Both the position numbers and the translations under genes were made by a program. A DNA stretch of 6,426 nt, from NCBI GenBank assembly GCA_028869975.1, contig JAGWQR010000324.1, positions 1 through 6,426 of the forward strand, written 5' to 3'. The stretch comes from Alphaproteobacteria bacterium. GTDB taxonomy: Bacteria; Pseudomonadota; Alphaproteobacteria; Sphingomonadales; Sphingomonadaceae. Under the pieces are notes generated by a model. It had not been told where the DNA came from and ran no database searches. It saw only the letters and a list, made by a program, of their open reading frames with translations. This document shows positions 5,845 through 6,426 of the stretch, piece by piece (the stretch's first letter is position 1; each line of letters begins with the position of its first letter).

Positions 5845-6426
5845 TCATTCTTCTGTCGTAATCAGCATCGTCTCCCCAATCAGTGCGAAAAGCAGGAAAG
5901 GGCCGAATGCTGCGAGAAAGGGTGGATAAAAACCTGCGTTACCCATTGAAACGGACACATTATCGAAAATAAAATACGCCACACCCAGTGCAGCACCGAT
6001 CAGAACACGCAAAAACATCTTGCCCGATCGCGCGAGTCCAAAACCGGCAATCGAAGCGAGCAGAGGCATCAACAAGGCTGATAATGGTGATGAAAATTTG
6101 TGCCACCAGCCGGTTTGCGCCTTTATCAGGTCGGATTCACGTGCAGTGGCACGTAAGTCGCCAATCGCCGAGCTTAGCTTTGTAATCGGCATCTGCTCAG
6201 GATCAACCGAGGCTAGCGAAAATTTATCCGATGTCACGCCATAAGCAACCACAATATCGCCGAGCGCCGTGTTGATCCCACGCACAACATCGAATCGCCG
6301 TGCATTGTGAAGCAGCCACCCCCCACCTGATTCCTGGCCATTTGTCGCACGGATAATGGACACCAGCAGACCATTATGGATGACAAAATAGTCGATCTGA
6401 TACAGGCGAATAGCTGCACCCCGGCC
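5845..6426 (-). CDS. lptG: LPS export permease, LptG-like (LptF/LptG, YjgP/YjgQ family), C-terminal half only
   Basis: LptG pairs with LptF and the LptB ATPase in the inner membrane to pull lipopolysaccharide from the membrane and push it onto the LptC/LptA bridge. The frame is open to the right edge; the 21 codons before the internal GTG at 6363 (…LYQIDYFVIHNGLLV) read as sensible periplasmic-domain sequence, so the gene starts outside the window. The visible 193 residues are about half of a usual 360-residue protein: the end of the periplasmic beta-rich domain, then WWHK (about 107-110) and three membrane segments near residues 111-131, 139-159 and 167-189, ending TTEE. The WHK-then-PL pattern and the PP before the last segment resemble LptG more than LptF. 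lptF would be expected further upstream. Next on the same strand is rpoZ after 151 bp, so it may be a separate unit. Confidence 0.85.
   Translation of the reverse strand, partial: GRGAAIRLYQIDYFVIHNGLLVSIIRATNGQESGGGWLLHNARRFDVVRGINTALGDIVVAYGVTSDKFSLASVDPEQMPITKLSSAIGDLRATARESDLIKAQTGWWHKFSSPLSALLMPLLASIAGFGLARSGKMFLRVLIGAALGVAYFIFDNVSVSMGNAGFYPPFLAAFGPFLLFALIGETMLITTEE

Noticed and set aside
5845..6363. LptG-like gene as a complete 172-residue protein starting at GTG 6363
   Set aside because: The same frame continues without a stop to base 6426 with sensible protein sequence, and the family protein is about twice this length.

Overview
The window reads as ordinary chromosomal DNA of an alphaproteobacterium, most likely a sphingomonad. 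That placement is an inference from protein style: a fused gamma-alpha KorA with KorB, an omega subunit directly upstream of a bifunctional Rel, and a ThiE of the QLRLK / HRPEP type. It is not based on any database match. No mobile element, CRISPR array, tRNA or rRNA was seen.

Layout: two transcription units converge. On the + strand (1-2500) lie korA, cut by the left edge of the window, and korB, joined by an ATGA overlap; together they encode a 2-oxoglutarate (2-oxoacid):ferredoxin oxidoreductase. On the - strand, reading from the right edge leftward, are the C-terminal half of an LptG-type lipopolysaccharide-export permease (6426-5845), a 151-bp gap holding a plausible promoter and two perfect palindromes, rpoZ (omega subunit, 5693-5349), a 65-bp gap with a possible second promoter, rel (bifunctional (p)ppGpp synthetase/hydrolase, 5283-3196), and thiE (thiamine-phosphate synthase, 3199-2525), which overlaps rel by ATGA. 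The two units meet tail to tail with only 24 bp between korB and thiE.

How the genes work together: rpoZ and rel pair part of the ppGpp receptor on RNA polymerase with the enzyme that makes and destroys ppGpp. The omega N-terminus keeps the MARVTVED motif that in E. coli forms part of ppGpp site 1. ThiE makes thiamine phosphate, the precursor of thiamine diphosphate, which is the cofactor of the convergent KorAB enzyme. That second link is only suggestive, because thiE is tied physically to rel and not to korAB.

Nothing here looks like a new system. The observations most worth a second look are the palindromes in the rpoZ leader, the rel-thiE coupling, the ppGpp enzyme/receptor pairing, a GC-rich hairpin early in the rel message, and a visible drop in GC content from korAB to the rel-rpoZ-lptG side.
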